A stretch of DNA of 64,000 nucleotides from Nocardioides antri (GTDB lineage: Bacteria; Actinomycetota; Actinomycetes; Propionibacteriales; Nocardioidaceae). The translations under genes were made by a program, and so were the position numbers. The notes below the pieces were generated by a model, which was not told where the DNA came from, did no database searches, and saw only the letters and a program-made list of their open reading frames with translations. Positions 17,398 through 26,936 of this stretch are shown here, in pieces (within the stretch, counting starts at the first letter, position 1; each line of letters begins with the position of its first letter). The stretch is from NCBI RefSeq assembly GCF_008373765.1, contig NZ_VUJW01000006.1, positions 59,662 through 123,661 on the forward strand. Direction: 5' to 3'.

Positions 17398-17644
17398 CGG
17401 CGTCTCCGGGATTCCCCGCCGGTTCGGGTAGCAAGAAGACCCACGCGTCGACGTCGACGTCGGCCGCCGATCCACGAACTGGCGGCTGACCTGCGTAAAC
17501 GCACGGTTGACGGCCGCTCGGAACGGCCTCGGCGCGGGTCCTCCGACGCGACAGTCCGCGAGTTCACAGCCTGTGGACAAACTTGTGGAGGTAGCACCCG
17601 ACCGGGTGCGCAAAGTCTGTGTGCGACCAATCTGGGAGGAAACC

Positions 17645-19210
17645 GTGACGGGGAACGACGAGCAGGCGGAGAACCGGACCGAGACCCCGGACACGGACCC
17701 GGCGCTCGCCCGCCTCGAGGAGGCCTGGCACGCGGTCCTCGACGAGCTCCAGGCTCCGCAGCGGGCGTGGCTCCAGGCCAGCCGCCCGGTCACCCTCCAC
17801 GGCACGACCGCCATCGTCGCGGTTCCCGACGACTTCACGCGCAAGCGCCTCGAGGGCCGGGTCCGCGGCCACCTCGAGGACGCGTTGACCGACCGCTTCG
17901 GCCACGACGTCCAGCTCGCGGTCACCGTCGACCCCACCTTGCTGCAGGGCACCGGCACCGGTGAGCACCCCACCAGCCAGCCAGCCCCCGACACCGGCGC
18001 GGCCGACGTCGCCCCGCCGACAGATCGATTCGGCGACATGTCGACAAAGCGACAGATCGACACGTCGACGTACGCCGCCAGCACGCCGCTCGACTTCGAC
18101 CCCGGCCACGCCGGCCTCCCGCCCGTGCCGGCGACGCCCAGCCCGAGCGGGTCGCAGGTCCCGCAGGTGGCGGAGTCGCGCCTCAACCCCAAGTACACCT
18201 TCGAGACCTTCGTCATCGGCTCGTCGAACCGGTTCCCGCACGCCGCGGCGGTCGCCGTGTCGGAGGCGCCCGGCAAGTCCTACAACCCGCTCCTCGTCTA
18301 CGGCGACTCCGGCCTCGGCAAGACGCACCTGCTCCACGCGATCGGCCACTACGTCCGGAGCCTGTACGCCGGGGCGAAGGTCCGCTACGTGAGCTCCGAG
18401 GAGTTCACCAACGAGTTCATCAACTCGATCCGCGACGACCGGCAGGACCGCTTCAAGCGGCGTTACCGCGAGGTCGACGTCCTCCTCATCGACGACATCC
18501 AGTTCCTCCAGGGCAAGACCCAGACCCAGGAGGAGTTCTTCCACACCTTCAACTACCTCCACAACGCGCAGAAGCAGATCGTCCTCACGTCCGACCAGGC
18601 GCCGAAGCGGCTCGAGGCGCTCGAGGACCGGCTGCGCAACCGGTTCGAGTGGGGCCTGATCACCGACGTCCAGCCGCCGGACCTCGAGACCCGGATCGCG
18701 ATCCTCCGCAAGAAGGCGGCGATGGACCGCCTCACCGCGCCGCCGGACGTGCTCGAGTTCATCGCCAGCAAGATCCAGACCAACATCCGCGAGCTCGAGG
18801 GCGCGCTGATCCGGGTCACGGCCTTCGCCAACCTCAACCGGCAGGACGTCGACCTCACCCTCGCCGAGATCGTCCTCAAGGACCTGATCCCCGAGGGCGG
18901 CGAGCCGGAGATCACCGCGCCGCTGATCATCGCCCAGACCGCGGCCTACTTCGGCCTCTCCATCGAGGAGCTCACCGGGCCGAGCCGCGGCCGCCACCTG
19001 GTGATGGCCCGCCAGATCGCGATGTACCTCTGCCGCGAGCTCACCGGGCTGTCGCTCCCCAAGATCGGCGCGCAGTTCGGCAACCGTGACCACACGACGG
19101 TGATGTACGCCGAGCGGAAGATCAACCAGCTCCTCGGTGAGCGGCGTGCGGTCTTCAACCAGGTCAGCGAGCTCACCAACCGCGTCAAGATGCAAGCGCG
19201 GCAGGGCTGA
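17645..19210 (+). CDS. dnaA: chromosomal replication initiator DnaA
   Basis: A 521-residue AAA+ initiator. Domain I covers about residues 1-95. Domain II is a low-complexity linker (about 96-178). Domain III carries Walker A GDSGLGKT and Walker B LLIDDIQF. Domain IV ends with the DnaA-box-reading motif GNRDHTTVMYAERKI. GTG 17645 has GGAGG 5-9 nt upstream; the frame is open back to 17507. Residues 132-142 of the linker (MSTKRQIDTST) are encoded by a 31-bp repeat also found next to parB. Confidence 0.97.
   Translation: MTGNDEQAENRTETPDTDPALARLEEAWHAVLDELQAPQRAWLQASRPVTLHGTTAIVAVPDDFTRKRLEGRVRGHLEDALTDRFGHDVQLAVTVDPTLLQGTGTGEHPTSQPAPDTGAADVAPPTDRFGDMSTKRQIDTSTYAASTPLDFDPGHAGLPPVPATPSPSGSQVPQVAESRLNPKYTFETFVIGSSNRFPHAAAVAVSEAPGKSYNPLLVYGDSGLGKTHLLHAIGHYVRSLYAGAKVRYVSSEEFTNEFINSIRDDRQDRFKRRYREVDVLLIDDIQFLQGKTQTQEEFFHTFNYLHNAQKQIVLTSDQAPKRLEALEDRLRNRFEWGLITDVQPPDLETRIAILRKKAAMDRLTAPPDVLEFIASKIQTNIRELEGALIRVTAFANLNRQDVDLTLAEIVLKDLIPEGGEPEITAPLIIAQTAAYFGLSIEELTGPSRGRHLVMARQIAMYLCRELTGLSLPKIGAQFGNRDHTTVMYAERKINQLLGERRAVFNQVSELTNRVKMQARQG
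18039..18069 (+). repeat. 31-bp dispersed repeat, copy inside dnaA
   Basis: TGTCGACAAAGCGACA, then GAT, then CGACACGTCGAC. It is identical to the reverse complement of 11554-11584 except for the three middle bases (28 of 31). It lies in frame in the region encoding the disordered DnaA linker. Confidence 0.7.
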
Positions 19211-19595
19211 CGCGGAGATGTCCGCCGCCTGTGGACGACACCCCTGAAATGGTGCGAACTACACGGGGAGGATTCTGTGGTCGCACCGGTCCTGTGGTTC
19301 CACAGGCCCGGCGAGTGCACAGCCGCGGCTGCGTACGACGGCCCCAGTCCACACCGTCGTCCACACGTGGAAATGACACCTCACCTGCGCGAACGTCGTC
19401 TCTCCACAGATTCCACCGACGCTATGACCACTCCCATAATTCATACGCTCCGATCCGCCGACAACAATCTCCGCGCTGCCCCTCTGTGGACAACCGCGAC
19501 CGTGGCAGGATGCACCCTGCGCACATTCGTGTAATTCCCCCGCGACTCCCCAGCAGCGCAGACCCGTACTGCCAACTGACGTGTAAGGACGCACC
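19211..19595. other. oriC: probable oriC (dnaA-dnaN gap)
   Basis: The 385-nt gap is richer in A+T than its surroundings and full of TCCACA cores. DnaA-box-like sites are TCGTCCACA (19230-19238, minus; 19357-19365, plus), CAGTCCACA (19345-19353, plus) and a perfect TTGTCCACA (19485-19493, minus), with weaker TGTGG cores at 19276 and 19293. The A+T-rich segment around 19420-19445 is a candidate unwinding element. oriC lies in this gap in most actinobacteria. No coding sequence is seen. Confidence 0.8.
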
Positions 19596-20759
19596 GTGAA
19601 GTTCCGTGTCGACCGCGATGTCTTCGCCGACGCCGTCGCCTGGGCCGCCCGCAGCCTCCCTGTCCGCCCGAGCGCCCCGGTCCTGGCCGGCCTCCTCATC
19701 GAGGCGGGTGACGAGGGGCTGGTCCTCTCGACGTTCGACTACGAGACCTCGTGCCGGGCGACCCTCACCGCCGAGGTCAGCGACGAGGGCTCCGCCCTCG
19801 TCAGCGGCCGCCTGCTCGCCGACATCTGCCGCAGCCTGCCGGCCAAGCCGGTCGACGTGATGCTCGACGGCGCCCGGGTCTCGCTGACCTGTGGCTCGGC
19901 CCGCTTCTCGCTGCAGACCATGCCGGTCGAGGACTACCCCTCGATCCCGGCCATGCCGGCCGCGACGGGCACGGTTCCCAGCGAGGCGTTCGCCCACGCC
20001 GTGGCCCAGGCGGTCACCGCCGCGGGTCGCGACGACATGCTGCCCGTGCTCACCGGCGTCCGGCTGGAGATCGAGGGTGACACGATCGCGCTGCTCGCCA
20101 CCGACCGCTTCCGGCTCGCGCAGCGCGAGCTGGCGTGGACCCCGGGCCAGCCCGACGCCAGCGTGGCCGCGCTGGTGCCTGCCAAGGTCCTCGGCGACAC
20201 CGCCAAGTCGCTGACCGCAGGCCCCGAGGTGACGATCGCCCTCTCGGCCTCCGGCTCCGGCGACGGCCTGATCGGCTTCGAGGGCAAAGTGTTCAGCCCG
20301 GGCGGCGCCCCGATTGGATACAGGCGTACGACGACGCGACTGCTCGACGGGGAGTTCCCCAAGGTCCGCAGCCTGTTCCCGAGCGAGCGGCTCACCGTCG
20401 CCAGGCTCGACAAGGCCACGCTGATCGAGTCGCTCAAGCGGGTGTCCCTGGTGGCGGAGCGCAACACCGCCGTCCAGCTCGCGTTCAAGGACGGGGTGCT
20501 CACGCTCGACGCCGGCTCCGGTGACGAGGCGCAGGCGTCGGAGTCGGTCGAGGCGCAGATCGAGGGCGACGACCTGGTCACCGGCTTCAACCCGCAGTTC
20601 CTGCTCGACGGGCTCGGCGCCATCGACGAGCCGGTCGTCGAGCTCGCCTTCACCCAGGCGTCGAAGCCGGTGGTGATCACCGGCACCGCCGACGAGTCCG
20701 CGTCGGAGGACGCCGGCTCGTTCCGGTACCTCCTGATGCCGCGCCGACTTCTCGGATAG
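19596..20759 (+). CDS. dnaN: DNA polymerase III sliding clamp (beta subunit)
   Basis: A 387-residue clamp with the three-domain pattern: MKFRVDRDVFADAVAWAARS at the start, the central LLATDRFRLAQREL motif (about 169-182) and the C-terminal YLLMPRRL ending. It encircles DNA and tethers the replicative polymerase. GTG 19596 has AAGGA 7 nt upstream. It follows oriC and is probably transcribed from within that gap. Confidence 0.97.
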   Translation: MKFRVDRDVFADAVAWAARSLPVRPSAPVLAGLLIEAGDEGLVLSTFDYETSCRATLTAEVSDEGSALVSGRLLADICRSLPAKPVDVMLDGARVSLTCGSARFSLQTMPVEDYPSIPAMPAATGTVPSEAFAHAVAQAVTAAGRDDMLPVLTGVRLEIEGDTIALLATDRFRLAQRELAWTPGQPDASVAALVPAKVLGDTAKSLTAGPEVTIALSASGSGDGLIGFEGKVFSPGGAPIGYRRTTTRLLDGEFPKVRSLFPSERLTVARLDKATLIESLKRVSLVAERNTAVQLAFKDGVLTLDAGSGDEAQASESVEAQIEGDDLVTGFNPQFLLDGLGAIDEPVVELAFTQASKPVVITGTADESASEDAGSFRYLLMPRRLLG

Positions 20760-20770
20760 GGGACGAAACG

Positions 20771-21667
20771 ATGCACATCGGACTGATCGGCCTCGGCAGG
20801 ATGGGCGGCAACATGCGCACTCGGATGCGCAACGCCGGCCTCACCGTCGTGGGCTACTCCAGGGACCCCCAGGTCCGCGACGTCGACAGCCTCGAGTCAC
20901 TGGTGGCGGCGCTGCCCAGCCCGAAGGTGGTCTGGGTGATGATCCCCGCCGGGGAGCCGACCCGGTCGACCATCGCCGACCTCAAGGAGCTGCTGGGCGA
21001 GGGCGATCTCGTCGTCGACGGCGGCAACTCGAAGTACACCGACGACGCGGTCAACGCGGCTTCGCTGGCCGAGAAGGGCATCGGCTTCGTCGACTGTGGC
21101 GTCTCCGGCGGCGTCTGGGGCCTGCAGAACGGCTACGCGCTGATGTACGGCGGCTCGGCCGACGACGCTGCGAAGGTCATGCCGGCGTTCGAGGCGCTGA
21201 AGCCGGCCGACACTCCCGACGGGCTGGTCCACTGCGGCACGACGCCGGGCGCGGGGCACTTCGCGAAGATGGTCCACAACGGCATCGAGTACGCCATGAT
21301 GCAGGCCTACGCCGAGGGCTGGGAGCTGCTCGAGAAGGTCGACATCGTCGACAACGTGCCAGAGATCTTCGCCTCCTGGCGCACCGGCACCGTCGTCCGG
21401 TCCTGGCTGCTCGACCTGTTCGTCGACCAGCTCCGCGCCGACGAGCACCTCGATGGGCTCCGCGGCTACGCGGAGGACTCGGGCGAGGGCCGCTGGACGG
21501 TCGAGGCCGCGATCGAGAACGCCGTGCCGATGCCGGCGATCTCCGCCAGCCTGTTCGCGCGGTTCGTGTCGCGGCAGGAGGATGACGTCGCGATGAAGGC
21601 GATCGCGGCGATGCGGGCCGGGTTCGGCGGGCACTCGATTCAGCGATCGGAGCCCGGAACGGCCTGA
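20771..21667 (+). CDS. gnd: 6-phosphogluconate dehydrogenase, decarboxylating (short form)
   Basis: A 298-residue enzyme of the short GndA/YqeC-type class. It shows the Rossmann start MHIGLIGLGRMGGNM, the substrate loop DCGVSGGVWGLQNGYALM (about 114-131) and the catalytic stretch FAKMVHNGIEYAMMQAY (Lys near 169). It converts 6-phosphogluconate to ribulose-5-phosphate in the pentose phosphate pathway. The position between dnaN and recF is conserved in actinobacteria. The start lies 11 nt after dnaN. Confidence 0.93.
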   Translation: MHIGLIGLGRMGGNMRTRMRNAGLTVVGYSRDPQVRDVDSLESLVAALPSPKVVWVMIPAGEPTRSTIADLKELLGEGDLVVDGGNSKYTDDAVNAASLAEKGIGFVDCGVSGGVWGLQNGYALMYGGSADDAAKVMPAFEALKPADTPDGLVHCGTTPGAGHFAKMVHNGIEYAMMQAYAEGWELLEKVDIVDNVPEIFASWRTGTVVRSWLLDLFVDQLRADEHLDGLRGYAEDSGEGRWTVEAAIENAVPMPAISASLFARFVSRQEDDVAMKAIAAMRAGFGGHSIQRSEPGTA

Positions 21668-21754
21668 CAGCCGGACGACCTCGGCGAGATTCCGGGCGCA
21701 GGAGCTGAAGCAGTCGAGGCCGTCACCAAGAAGGACTAGTTGGCCCGACGCCTC

Positions 21755-21792
21755 GGTTTCGAGGCTCGCTGCGCTCGCACCTCAACCAGCGG
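21755..21792. repeat. interspersed repeat, copy A (GGTTTCGAGGC...CTCAACCAG type)
   Basis: This repeat starts GGTTTCGAGGC, has a GCTGCGC core and ends CTCAACCAG. A related copy in the opposite orientation is at 30625-30662. It overlaps the end of the DUF2752 gene, whose TGA stop (minus strand) is formed by its TCAACC end. Confidence 0.55.
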
Positions 21793-22219
21793 CGACGGCC
21801 AGCCGGACGATCGCGTAGACCAGCCAGACCGCGCCGATGGCGAGGGTCACCGGGTGGCGCAGCACCCGGTCGATCTCGGGCGGCGGGGTACGGCGTACAC
21901 GGCGGACCACGACGACCACCGCGAGCGCGAGCACGGCGGCCAGGAGCAGCATCCCGAACGCGTTGGCCGCCAGCGACTCGCGCCACCACCCGTGCGCGGC
22001 GTAGACCCACGAGCGGGTCAGCCCGCAGCCGGGGCAGGGGAGGCCGGTGACGGCGCGGAAGGGGCAGAGGACCGGACCGTCCTCGATGTGGTCGGGGGAC
22101 AGCAGGAACGCGACCCCGATGGCGGCGACCCCGCCCGCCGCGACGACCTCCGCACCATGGATGCGGGGACGTCGGAGGAGCTTGTGCTCCTCGAGGGCGG
22201 ACGGGGTCGTCGTCTTCAT
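21782..22219 (-). CDS. DUF2752 membrane protein
   Basis: A 145-residue protein with three or four hydrophobic segments and the family signature [20 protein letters not shown] (about 52-71), whose cysteines might bind metal or a cofactor. Function unknown. It follows the GYF_2-TM2 gene by 19 nt in the same direction; the two often occur together in actinobacteria. Both are opposite to the surrounding dnaN-gnd-recF series. The stop codon lies inside an interspersed repeat. Confidence 0.85.
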   Translation of the reverse strand: MKTTTPSALEEHKLLRRPRIHGAEVVAAGGVAAIGVAFLLSPDHIEDGPVLCPFRAVTGLPCPGCGLTRSWVYAAHGWWRESLAANAFGMLLLAAVLALAVVVVVRRVRRTPPPEIDRVLRHPVTLAIGAVWLVYAIVRLAVAAG

Positions 22220-22238
22220 GCCGGGTGGGGCCGGACGC

Positions 22239-22670
22239 TCAGCGGAACGGGCGGCCGTCGGCGTCGTGCTGCTTGCGCAGCGCGAACATGATCAGGTCGT
22301 AGAGCGACCAGATGCCGCAGCCACCGCAGGTGAGCAGCTTGCCGACGCCGAGGCCGGTCTGGCCGAGGTAGAAGCGGTCGACCCCGAACACGCCGGTCAG
22401 CCACGACAGCAGGACGACCGTCAGCCACTCCTTGTCGGAGTAGAGACCGGGGACGTCCTTGGCCGCGATGTACTGCTGGCTGTCGGCCGTGCGGACGGGG
22501 GTGTCGGACTTGATCTGGTTGGACACCGCCATCTGGGCGAGGGTGTTGAAGTCGAGCGGGCCCTGCTCCTGGCCGAGCACGGAGACGTAGAAGGGGCCGC
22601 CGGAGCCGGCTACCGGCGAGCCGCCGTAGCCGTATCCACCCGGGGGCGGGGGAACTGGAGGTTGAGTCAT
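22239..22670 (-). CDS. GYF_2-TM2 domain membrane protein
   Basis: A 143-residue protein. After a Pro/Gly-rich start (about 1-25) comes a GYF_2 (DUF4339-like) domain ([20 protein letters not shown], about 27-75), then a TM2 domain with two helices ([20 protein letters not shown], then a Cys-containing [14 protein letters not shown]). GYF_2 domains usually bind Pro-rich peptides, so a partner-binding membrane protein is likely; no function is known. A TAGGCT box ends 7 nt before the ATG, suggesting a leaderless mRNA. Confidence 0.85.
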   Translation of the reverse strand: MTQPPVPPPPGGYGYGGSPVAGSGGPFYVSVLGQEQGPLDFNTLAQMAVSNQIKSDTPVRTADSQQYIAAKDVPGLYSDKEWLTVVLLSWLTGVFGVDRFYLGQTGLGVGKLLTCGGCGIWSLYDLIMFALRKQHDADGRPFR

Positions 22671-22677
22671 GGGGTGC

Positions 22678-22683
22678 AGCCTA
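22678..22683 (-). promoter_or_regulatory. -10 box of a leaderless GYF_2-TM2 transcript
   Basis: TAGGCT on the minus strand, 7 nt before the ATG, with no ribosome binding site between. Confidence 0.5.
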
Positions 22684-22781
22684 GGTCCCCGGGGCGGCCT
22701 TCAAACATGCTTCGCAAGACCCATTCGCCATTTCTCTCGTGCCCCGCCGCCGCGCTCGGCACCGCGGGGGATGATGGGGGT

Positions 22782-23945
22782 GTGCACGTCTCGCACCTGA
22801 CCCTCCACGACTTCCGGTCGTACGACGACGTCGAGGTGCCCCTTGACGCCGGCGTGACGGCTTTCGTGGGGCGCAACGGGCAGGGCAAGACCAACCTGGT
22901 CGAGGCGATCGACTTCCTCTCCCGCCTGTCCTCGCACCGGGTGGCGACCGATGCGCCGCTGATCCGTGCCGGCGCCGACCAGGCACTGGTGCGCGCGGCC
23001 GTGGTCCGGGACGGGCGGACAGCGGTGCTCGAGGTCGAGCTCAACCGGGGTCGTGCCAACCGCGCCCGCATCAACAAGTCGCCGCTGTCCCGGGCGCGCG
23101 ACATCATCGGCGTGCTTCGGACCGTGGTGTTCTCGCCCGAGGACCTCTCGCTGGTGAAGGGCGACCCGTCGGAGCGACGGGCGTTCCTCGACGACCTGCT
23201 CGTGCTGCGGACACCGCGCCTGGCCGGCGTGCGCGCCGACTACGACCGGGTCCTCAAGCAGCGCAACACCCTCCTCAAGACCATCTACGCCGCACGCGGC
23301 AGCAGCCGCGACGCCGCACTGGCCACGCTCGCGGTGTGGGACGACCACCTGGTCGCGAGCGGCACCGAGCTCCTCGAGGCCCGGCTGGCGCTGGTGGCCG
23401 ACCTGGCGCCGTACCTCGGCAAGGCCTACGAAGCCGTTGCTCGCGGTGCCTCCCGCGACGACGCCCGGATCAGCTACAGCAGCCCGCTGGTGCCCGACCT
23501 GTTGGTCGAGGAGGTCGCGCAGCGACCGTCTCGGGACCAGCTGGCCGACGCGTTCCGCGCCGAGCTCGCGCGCCGCCAGGCCGACGAGATCGGTCGCGGG
23601 CTGACCCTGGTCGGCCCGCACCGCGACGAGCTGGCGCTGACACTCGGGCCGGGGGAGGACAGCCGGCTGCCGGTGAAGGGCTACGCCTCCCACGGGGAGT
23701 CGTGGTCGTTCGCGCTCGCCCTGCGGCTCGCGTCGTACGACCTCTTGCGGTCCGACGGCGACGACCCGATCCTGATCCTCGACGACGTCTTCGCCGAGCT
23801 CGACGCCGACCGGCGCACGCAGCTGGCCGAGCTGGTGGCCGGTGCCGAGCAGGTCCTGGTCACGGCCGCGGTGGTGGCCGACGTCCCGGAGCTGCTGACC
23901 GGCGTGACCTACGCCGTCGCGGGAGGGGAGGTGACCCGTGGCTGA
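22782..23945 (+). CDS. recF: DNA replication and repair protein RecF
   Basis: A 387-residue SMC-like ATPase of recombinational gap repair. Walker A is [15 protein letters not shown] (about 28-42), the signature region is [18 protein letters not shown], and Walker B is [17 protein letters not shown] 22782 starts [14 protein letters not shown], the normal RecF beginning; the frame is open far upstream but without family similarity. The stop overlaps the next gene by 8 nt. Confidence 0.95.
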   Translation: MHVSHLTLHDFRSYDDVEVPLDAGVTAFVGRNGQGKTNLVEAIDFLSRLSSHRVATDAPLIRAGADQALVRAAVVRDGRTAVLEVELNRGRANRARINKSPLSRARDIIGVLRTVVFSPEDLSLVKGDPSERRAFLDDLLVLRTPRLAGVRADYDRVLKQRNTLLKTIYAARGSSRDAALATLAVWDDHLVASGTELLEARLALVADLAPYLGKAYEAVARGASRDDARISYSSPLVPDLLVEEVAQRPSRDQLADAFRAELARRQADEIGRGLTLVGPHRDELALTLGPGEDSRLPVKGYASHGESWSFALALRLASYDLLRSDGDDPILILDDVFAELDADRRTQLAELVAGAEQVLVTAAVVADVPELLTGVTYAVAGGEVTRG

Positions 23946-24510
23946 CGAGCCCGACCCGACCCCGACCGACCGGCCCGATGCCAGCGGTGACGACGACCAC
24001 CGCGCCGACGGCCTCGACCTCGCCCGGGCGATGGTGCGGGGCGCCGTCTCCCCGGGTTCGCCGATCGCACGCAAGCGCCGCCCGCCCGGTCGTACGACGC
24101 CGCGCGCCCGGAGGGGCAGTCAGGGCGGCATGAGCGGCGCCTACCCCGACGAGCGCGACCCGCAGCTCCTCGGAGGCGAGGTCGGCCGGCTGGTCGACCA
24201 GCGCGGGTGGGGCCTGGACCTCCAGGTGCGCGGGGTGTTCGCGCGCTGGGAGGAGGTGGTCGGCGAGGAGATCGGCGCGCACTCGACGCCGGAGACCCTG
24301 ACCGACGGCACGCTCGTCGTCCGCACCGACTCGACGGCCTGGGCGACCCAGCTGAGGATGCTCGCGCCCACCCTCGTCAAGCGGCTCAACACCGAGCTCG
24401 GCACCGGCACCGTCACGGCGGTCGAGGTCCTCGGGCCGCTCGCGCCGACCTGGAAGCACGGCGCCCGCGGCCTGCGCGACGGGCGGGGGCCGCGCGACAC
24501 CTACGGCTGA
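23938..24510 (+). CDS. DUF721 family protein
   Basis: A 190-residue protein. The first half is polar and basic ([16 protein letters not shown]), probably disordered. The second half is the DUF721 domain (about 85-165, [20 protein letters not shown] and [17 protein letters not shown]). DUF721 genes stand between recF and gyrB throughout actinobacteria. The domain resembles the DciA type, which helps load the replicative helicase; that role here is inferred. GTG 23938 overlaps recF. Confidence 0.88.
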   Translation: MADEPDPTPTDRPDASGDDDHRADGLDLARAMVRGAVSPGSPIARKRRPPGRTTPRARRGSQGGMSGAYPDERDPQLLGGEVGRLVDQRGWGLDLQVRGVFARWEEVVGEEIGAHSTPETLTDGTLVVRTDSTAWATQLRMLAPTLVKRLNTELGTGTVTAVEVLGPLAPTWKHGARGLRDGRGPRDTYG

Positions 24511-24692
24511 CGCCGGGGTGATCCGGCGGGATCAGGTCTGAGACGGCCTCAGGGGCCGGGTCGACGTACTGGCCCTTGGTGGCCCCCCTGTTCGGCCCTC
24601 CAAATGGCCTTCACGGGACGCTGAGAGGGACATTTCCTCCACAGACCCCCCGGTCGACGGGGCGCTGGTGTGATCTGCGGCTCTCCAGCCGG

Positions 24693-24698
24693 TAATAT
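24693..24698 (+). promoter_or_regulatory. gyrB promoter -10 box
   Basis: TAATAT, the best -10 box in the 281-nt gap between the DUF721 gene and gyrB; a weak TGTGAT lies 17 nt upstream. Expected leader of about 85 nt. The rest of the gap (24511-24791) shows no gene. Confidence 0.5.
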
Positions 24699-24791
24699 GG
24701 CCTCCAGGCCGGGCGCACGCCCCACGAGCGTGAGCGTCGGCCTTCTGTGTGCCCAAGCATGGGCAGAGGACCCTGACCCTGAAGAGGTGCC

Positions 24792-26885
24792 GTGACCGCG
24801 GAAAATCCGACGTCGACCCCCACCAACGGGACCCCGTCCAACACCCCGACCGGCGACTACGACGCGTCCGCGATCCAGGTCCTCGAGGGCCTCGAGGCGG
24901 TCCGCAAGCGGCCCGGCATGTACATCGGGTCGACCGGCGAGCGAGGCCTGCACCACCTGATCTGGGAGATCGTGGACAACGCGGTCGACGAGGCCCTCGC
25001 GGGCTTCTGCGACCGGATCGTGGTCACGCTCCAGGCCGACGGCGGCATCCGGGTCGAGGACAACGGCCGCGGCATCCCGACCGGCACCGCGCCCGGTCAG
25101 GACCTGCCGGCGGTCACGCTCGCGCTGACCGTGCTCCACGCGGGCGGCAAGTTCGGCGGTGGCGGCTACAAGGTCTCTGGCGGACTTCACGGCGTGGGCG
25201 TCTCGGTCGTCAACGCGCTGTCCCGCAACCTCAAGGTCGAGGTCCGCAACCGCGGCAAGCTGTGGGAGCAGGAGTTCTCCCTCGGCGTCCCCGACTACCC
25301 GCTGCGCGAGGTGCGCGACCTCGAGGAGGGTGAGGGCACCGGCACGACCGTGACCTGGTACGCCTCGCCCGACATCTTCGAGACCACGTCGTACTCCCTC
25401 GAGACCATCAGCAACCGCTTCCGGGAGATGGCCTTCCTCAACAAGGGCCTCGAGATCGTGGTCTACGACGAGCGCCCGGCTGCCGGCGAGCTCGCCGAGG
25501 CCGTCGCCGACGAGACCGTCAGCAACGACACCGACCAGTCGCACGCCGGCGCCATCGAGCGCGCCGACACCGGCCTCAAGCAGGTCTTCAAGTTCGAGCG
25601 CGGCCTGGTCGACTACGTCGAGCACATCAACCGCACCAAGACCGCGGCCAACCCCACGATCATCTCGTTCGAGGCGGACACGCCCCCCGACTCCGAGAAC
25701 CACATGAGCCTCGAGGTCGCGATGCAGTGGAACACCGGCTACAACGAGTCGGTCCACACCTTCGCCAACACGATCAACACCCACGAGGGCGGCACCCACG
25801 AGGAGGGCTTCCGCTCCGCGCTCACCTCGCTCGTCAACGCGTGGGGCGAGCAGTGGGGGATGATCAAGAAGCGCGAGGACCGGGTCAGCGGCGAGGACAT
25901 CCGCGAGGGCCTGACCGCGATCATCTCCATCAAGCTGGGCGAGCCGCAGTTCGAGGGCCAGACCAAGACCAAGCTCGGCAACACCGAGGCCAAGGGCTTC
26001 GTGCAGCGCGTCGTCAACGACCAGCTCGGCGCCTGGCTGGAGCAGAACCCCAGCGAGGGCAAGGAGATCATCCGCAAGTCGCAGGCCGCGGCGACCGCGC
26101 GCAACGCCGCGCGGAAGGCGCGCGAGCTCGCCCGCTCCCGCAAGGGGCTGCTGGGTGGCGGCGGCCTCCCCGGGAAGCTGTCGGACTGCCAGTCGACCAA
26201 CCCCGAGGAGTGCGAGGTCTTCATCGTCGAGGGCGACTCGGCGGGTGGCTCGGCCCGGCAGGGCCGTGACCCGCGGGTCCAGGCGATCCTCCCGATCCGC
26301 GGCAAGATCCTCAACGTCGAGAAGGCGCGGATCGACAAGGTGCTCGCCAACAACGAGGTCCAGGCGATCATCTCGGCGCTCGGCACCGGCATCCAGGAGG
26401 AGTTCGACCTGGAGAAGCTGCGCTACCACAAGATCGTGCTGATGGCCGACGCCGACGTCGACGGCCACCACATCAACACCCTGCTGCTGACGCTGCTGTT
26501 CCGGTTCATGCGGCCGCTCATCGAGCACGGGTTCGTCTACATGGCGCAGCCGCCGCTCTACCGGATCCGGTGGAACAAGCCGGCCGAGCACGAGTTCGTC
26601 TACTCCGACGCCGAGCGCGACCTGATGATGCGCGACGGCCTCGAGCAGGGCAAGAAGCTGCCCAAGGAGAACCCGGTCCAGCGCTACAAGGGTCTCGGCG
26701 AGATGAACGCCGAGGAGCTGTGGGAGACCACGATGAACCCCGAGCAGCGGCTGATGCTCCAGGTCACCCTCGACGACGCCGCCCAGGCCGACGAGATCTT
26801 CTCGATCCTGATGGGGGAGGACGTCGAGCAGCGCCGGTCCTTCATCCAGCGCAACGCGAAGGACGTCCGATTCCTCGATATCTGA
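24792..26885 (+). CDS. gyrB: DNA gyrase subunit B
   Basis: The 697-residue ATPase subunit of gyrase. After an unconserved Thr/Pro-rich start (1-25) come the GHKL ATPase domain ([49 protein letters not shown]), the transducer, the TOPRIM metal site ([24 protein letters not shown]) and the tail [20 protein letters not shown] 24792 has AAGAGG 5 nt upstream. With gyrA it introduces negative supercoils; 51 nt separate the two genes. Confidence 0.97.
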   Translation: MTAENPTSTPTNGTPSNTPTGDYDASAIQVLEGLEAVRKRPGMYIGSTGERGLHHLIWEIVDNAVDEALAGFCDRIVVTLQADGGIRVEDNGRGIPTGTAPGQDLPAVTLALTVLHAGGKFGGGGYKVSGGLHGVGVSVVNALSRNLKVEVRNRGKLWEQEFSLGVPDYPLREVRDLEEGEGTGTTVTWYASPDIFETTSYSLETISNRFREMAFLNKGLEIVVYDERPAAGELAEAVADETVSNDTDQSHAGAIERADTGLKQVFKFERGLVDYVEHINRTKTAANPTIISFEADTPPDSENHMSLEVAMQWNTGYNESVHTFANTINTHEGGTHEEGFRSALTSLVNAWGEQWGMIKKREDRVSGEDIREGLTAIISIKLGEPQFEGQTKTKLGNTEAKGFVQRVVNDQLGAWLEQNPSEGKEIIRKSQAAATARNAARKARELARSRKGLLGGGGLPGKLSDCQSTNPEECEVFIVEGDSAGGSARQGRDPRVQAILPIRGKILNVEKARIDKVLANNEVQAIISALGTGIQEEFDLEKLRYHKIVLMADADVDGHHINTLLLTLLFRFMRPLIEHGFVYMAQPPLYRIRWNKPAEHEFVYSDAERDLMMRDGLEQGKKLPKENPVQRYKGLGEMNAEELWETTMNPEQRLMLQVTLDDAAQADEIFSILMGEDVEQRRSFIQRNAKDVRFLDI

Positions 26886-26936
26886 GTATCTAGCCGATTC
26901 CTTAGATTTCGATAGAACGCACCAGAAAGAGCGATC

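Larger units (their letters stand above)
17006..17644. other. rpmH-dnaA divergent gap with promoters and DnaA boxes
   Basis: No gene is seen. The stretch holds the rpmH promoter (minus strand) and a dnaA promoter (plus strand). DnaA-box-like sequences are TTCTCCACA (17356-17364, minus), TGATCCACA (17370-17378, plus) and a perfect TTGTCCACA (17572-17580, minus). These could serve dnaA autoregulation or form an outer part of the origin. Confidence 0.7.
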
